From the NCBI GenBank assembly GCA_034401795.1, contig CM067369.1, positions 186,920,742 to 186,984,741 on the forward strand: a stretch of 64,000 nt of DNA, read 5' to 3'. Shown in pieces: positions 61,890 through 64,000 of this stretch; the stretch's first letter is position 1; each line of letters starts with the position of its first letter. The DNA comes from Chaetoderma sp. LZ-2023a. Lineage: Eukaryota; Mollusca; Caudofoveata; Chaetodermatida; Chaetodermatidae. The notes beneath the pieces are model-generated. The model was not told the DNA's origin. It saw nothing but the letters and a program-made list of their open reading frames with translations, and did no database searches. The position numbers and the translations under genes were made by a program.

Positions 61890-64000
61890 ACAAGAGGCCC
61901 AAGGGCTTGTGGCGCTCACCTGGACCATTGGCATTTAAACCATTTGCATTTAAATGGACATGATGATTTTCGGAAAATCCAAGATGACACCCCCCCCCCC
62001 GCACCCCCCCACCCCCCCCCCCCCCACCAAAAAAAAAATTGCCCAATCAAGACTCATTTAATATGTTGAAACCTACCATCATAGGATCGTTCCACCCAAG
62101 TTTTGTTGAAATCAGGTTATTGATTGAAGGAAGGAGTACCGTTTTTAAATGGTTCCGGAAAACTTTCAGAAAATCAGAGATTTCTGCCCAAAACATTGAC
62201 CTATAGAAATTCCAAATATATTTTCGAGAGGCTACGACAATAGGATCCTTCCAGACAAAACTGGTTGAAATTGCCCAAGCGATTAATGAGAAGTAGCATT
62301 TTATCAGAAAACCCAAGATGGCCACCATCAAAATCAAGCCGTCAAAATTCTGTATATAAGTTCTGAAGCGTATTGGCCTAGGGTTCGTCCAGCTGAGTTT
62401 GGTTGAAATCGGCCAAGCGGTTAACCCTCAGCACACTGATGTCAATATTCTATCTTGTAAAGTGTCAATAGCAAAGAAACTAGTGTACATTTTTCAACAA
62501 TTTTGGTGGAATATGTTGCTGTCTACGACAGCACCATTTTCCACCAAATTTGTTGAAAAATAAACACCAGTTCATCTTTTAAAACTTTAATTTGAAAATT
62601 AGAAATTTTGACATTAGAGTAGTAAGGTTAATGAGGAGTAACCTTTTAACTGATTTGTCAAAATATTCAGAAAATTCAAAATGCCTGCCGGAAAAATTGG
62701 CCAATCAAAATTCTATAGCAACTTCTAAAGCCTACCGCCAATTGACCAATCAAAATTCTATATAAAAGCTCTGAAGCATAGCACTTTAGGGGCCTTACAG
62801 CCGAGTTTCCCAAAATTTTCAGAAAATCCAAAATGGCTGCCGGAACAATGGCCCAATCAAAATTCTGTATGTAAGTTCTGAAGCCTACCCCCATAGGGTC
62901 CTTCCAGCCAAATTAGGTTGAAATCTGCGAAGTGGTTAATAAGGAGTAGCGTTTTTAAGCACAAGTTGACGGCCAGACGCCGGACAGACAGATGGACAGT
63001 CGCCATGCCATAAGCTCACTTGGCCATTCCGGCCAGTTGATAAGTTCTGAAATCCACCAGCCTAGGAACCTTCCAGCCAAGTCTGGTTGAAATTGCTCAA
63101 GCAGTTAATGAGGAGTAGCGTTTTAAATGATTTCTCACCATTTTTCAGAAAATCCAAGATGGTTGCCGGAAAAATTGCCCAATCAAAATTCTGTATACAA
63201 CTTCTGAAGCATACTAGGCTAGGGTTCTTCCATCCAACTTTGATTGAAATTGGCCCAGTGGTTATCGAGTAGGCTTTTAAGTGATTTCCAGAAATTTTCA
63301 GAAAATCTACGATGGCCACCGGAAAAATTCACCAATCAAAATTCTGTATACAAGCTTTGAAACCTACCAGCCTGTGCATCCTTTCAGCCGAGTCACGTTG
63401 AAATTGCTCAAGCAGTTAATGAGGATTAGTGTTTTAAATGATTTCTCACCATTTTTGGGAAAATTCAAGATAGCCACCAGGAAAATGGACCAATCAAAAT
63501 TATGTATACAAGTTCTGAAGGATACCACACTAGGGTTCTTTCATCCAAGTTTGATTCAAATCCGCCCAGTGGCTAATGAGAAGAAGGCTTTTAAGTGATA
63601 TCCAGAAACTTTCAGAAAATCCAAGATGGCCGCCAGAAACATTGACCAATAAAAATTCTGTATACAAGTTCTGAAACATACCAGCATACTATCCTGCGAG
63701 CTAAGTCCGGATGAAATTGTTCCAGTAGTTAATGAGGAGTAGCGTCTTAAATGATTTCCCATGATTTTTTCGGAAAATTCAAGATGGCCACCAAAAAAAT
63801 CGACAAATCAAAATTCTGTATATAATTTCTGAAGCCTACCCCATAGGGTCCTTCCAGCCAAATTAGGTTGAAATCCTCCAAGTGGTTAATGAGGAGTAGC
63901 GTTTTTAAGCAAAAGTTGACGGATGGACGCCGGACGGACAGACAGACGATGGATGGCCGCCATGCCATAAGCTCACTTGGCCATTCTGGCCAGGTGGGCT
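61890..64000 (+). repeat. Y repeat arrays, two or more copies in tandem
   Basis: Begins CAAGAGGCCCAAGGGC with CGCTCACCTGG. Units of about 157 bp follow (ATTCTGTATACAAGTTCTGA near 63184, 63341, 63495, 63655). A first terminus CTCACTTGGCCATTCCGGCC AG is at about 63036, after which more units run to a second terminus GGCCAGGTGGGCT at the window end. C-rich runs lie at 61988-62029. An R4 MITE is inserted at 62425. Confidence 0.72.
62425..62627. mobile_element. R4 MITE, copy 3, with TTAA target duplication
   Basis: 203 bp between TTAA copies (62421-62424, 62628-62631). The ends CCCTCAGCACACTGATGTCA and TTGACATTAGAGTAGTAAGG are imperfectly inverted. The hairpin apex is GTTGCTGTCTACGACAGCAC. The host Y unit reads GCGGTTAATGAGGAGTAGC when the element is removed. 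Confidence 0.8.

Overview
The window comes from an animal genome: it holds a spliced gene with small exons and large introns packed with transposons. The short repeats that begin near CAAGAGGCCCAAGGGGCCTG and end near GGCCAGGTGAGCT, and another that ends in a CAGGCGAGAC tail, resemble repeats I associate with molluscs, especially bivalves. A marine bivalve or close relative is therefore my best guess; this is inference, not proof. No prokaryotic, viral, rRNA or tRNA gene was found.

The only host gene I can support is PRIM2, the large subunit of DNA primase, on the minus strand. Seven exons (50532-50669, 31968-32111, 21681-21863, 11058-11184, 8548-8630, 7169-7319, 2809-2906) join in compatible phases with GT/AG borders. 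They encode the C-terminal ~307 residues, including all four cysteines of the [4Fe-4S] cluster. The N-terminal exons must lie beyond position 64000. These exons total under 1 kb; almost everything else is intron.

The introns are dominated by five DIRS-type (tyrosine-recombinase) retrotransposons of three families, all on the minus strand like PRIM2. They are DIRS-1A (13528-20261), DIRS-2A (22439-29382), DIRS-1B (33693-50086), DIRS-3 (37656-48348, inserted in DIRS-1B) and DIRS-2B (53216-60244). They show gag, RT-RNase H and tyrosine recombinase frames, inverted terminal repeats, and (except 1B, which keeps half) an internal complementary region equal to the reverse complement of the two joined termini. 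Each copy is damaged differently: 2A has a nonsense codon in the recombinase, 2B has lost the first RT catalytic Asp, 1A lacks the HxxR box, 1B is deleted and interrupted, and 3 has a 2-bp deletion at the HxxR box.

DNA transposons are also present. An internally deleted hAT (42084-44940) and a non-autonomous hAT (45364-46425) both sit inside DIRS-3. A structurally complete Tc1/mariner element (50788-52444) carries an intact DD34E transposase. There are two kinds of TTAA-flanked MITE, a 1.1-kb TIR element and several palindromic repeat families. Left part (1-11 kb): PRIM2 3' exons among short palindromic repeats and an X repeat. 11-21 kb: a 157-bp-period array (Y) interrupted by an X repeat, itself interrupted by DIRS-1A. 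21-33 kb: PRIM2 exons, DIRS-2A, a second tandem array and a ~650-bp polypurine tract. 33.7-50.1 kb: the nested block DIRS-1B > DIRS-3 > two hATs. 50-64 kb: PRIM2 exon, Tc1, a LINE relic split by DIRS-2B, then X/Y repeats again.
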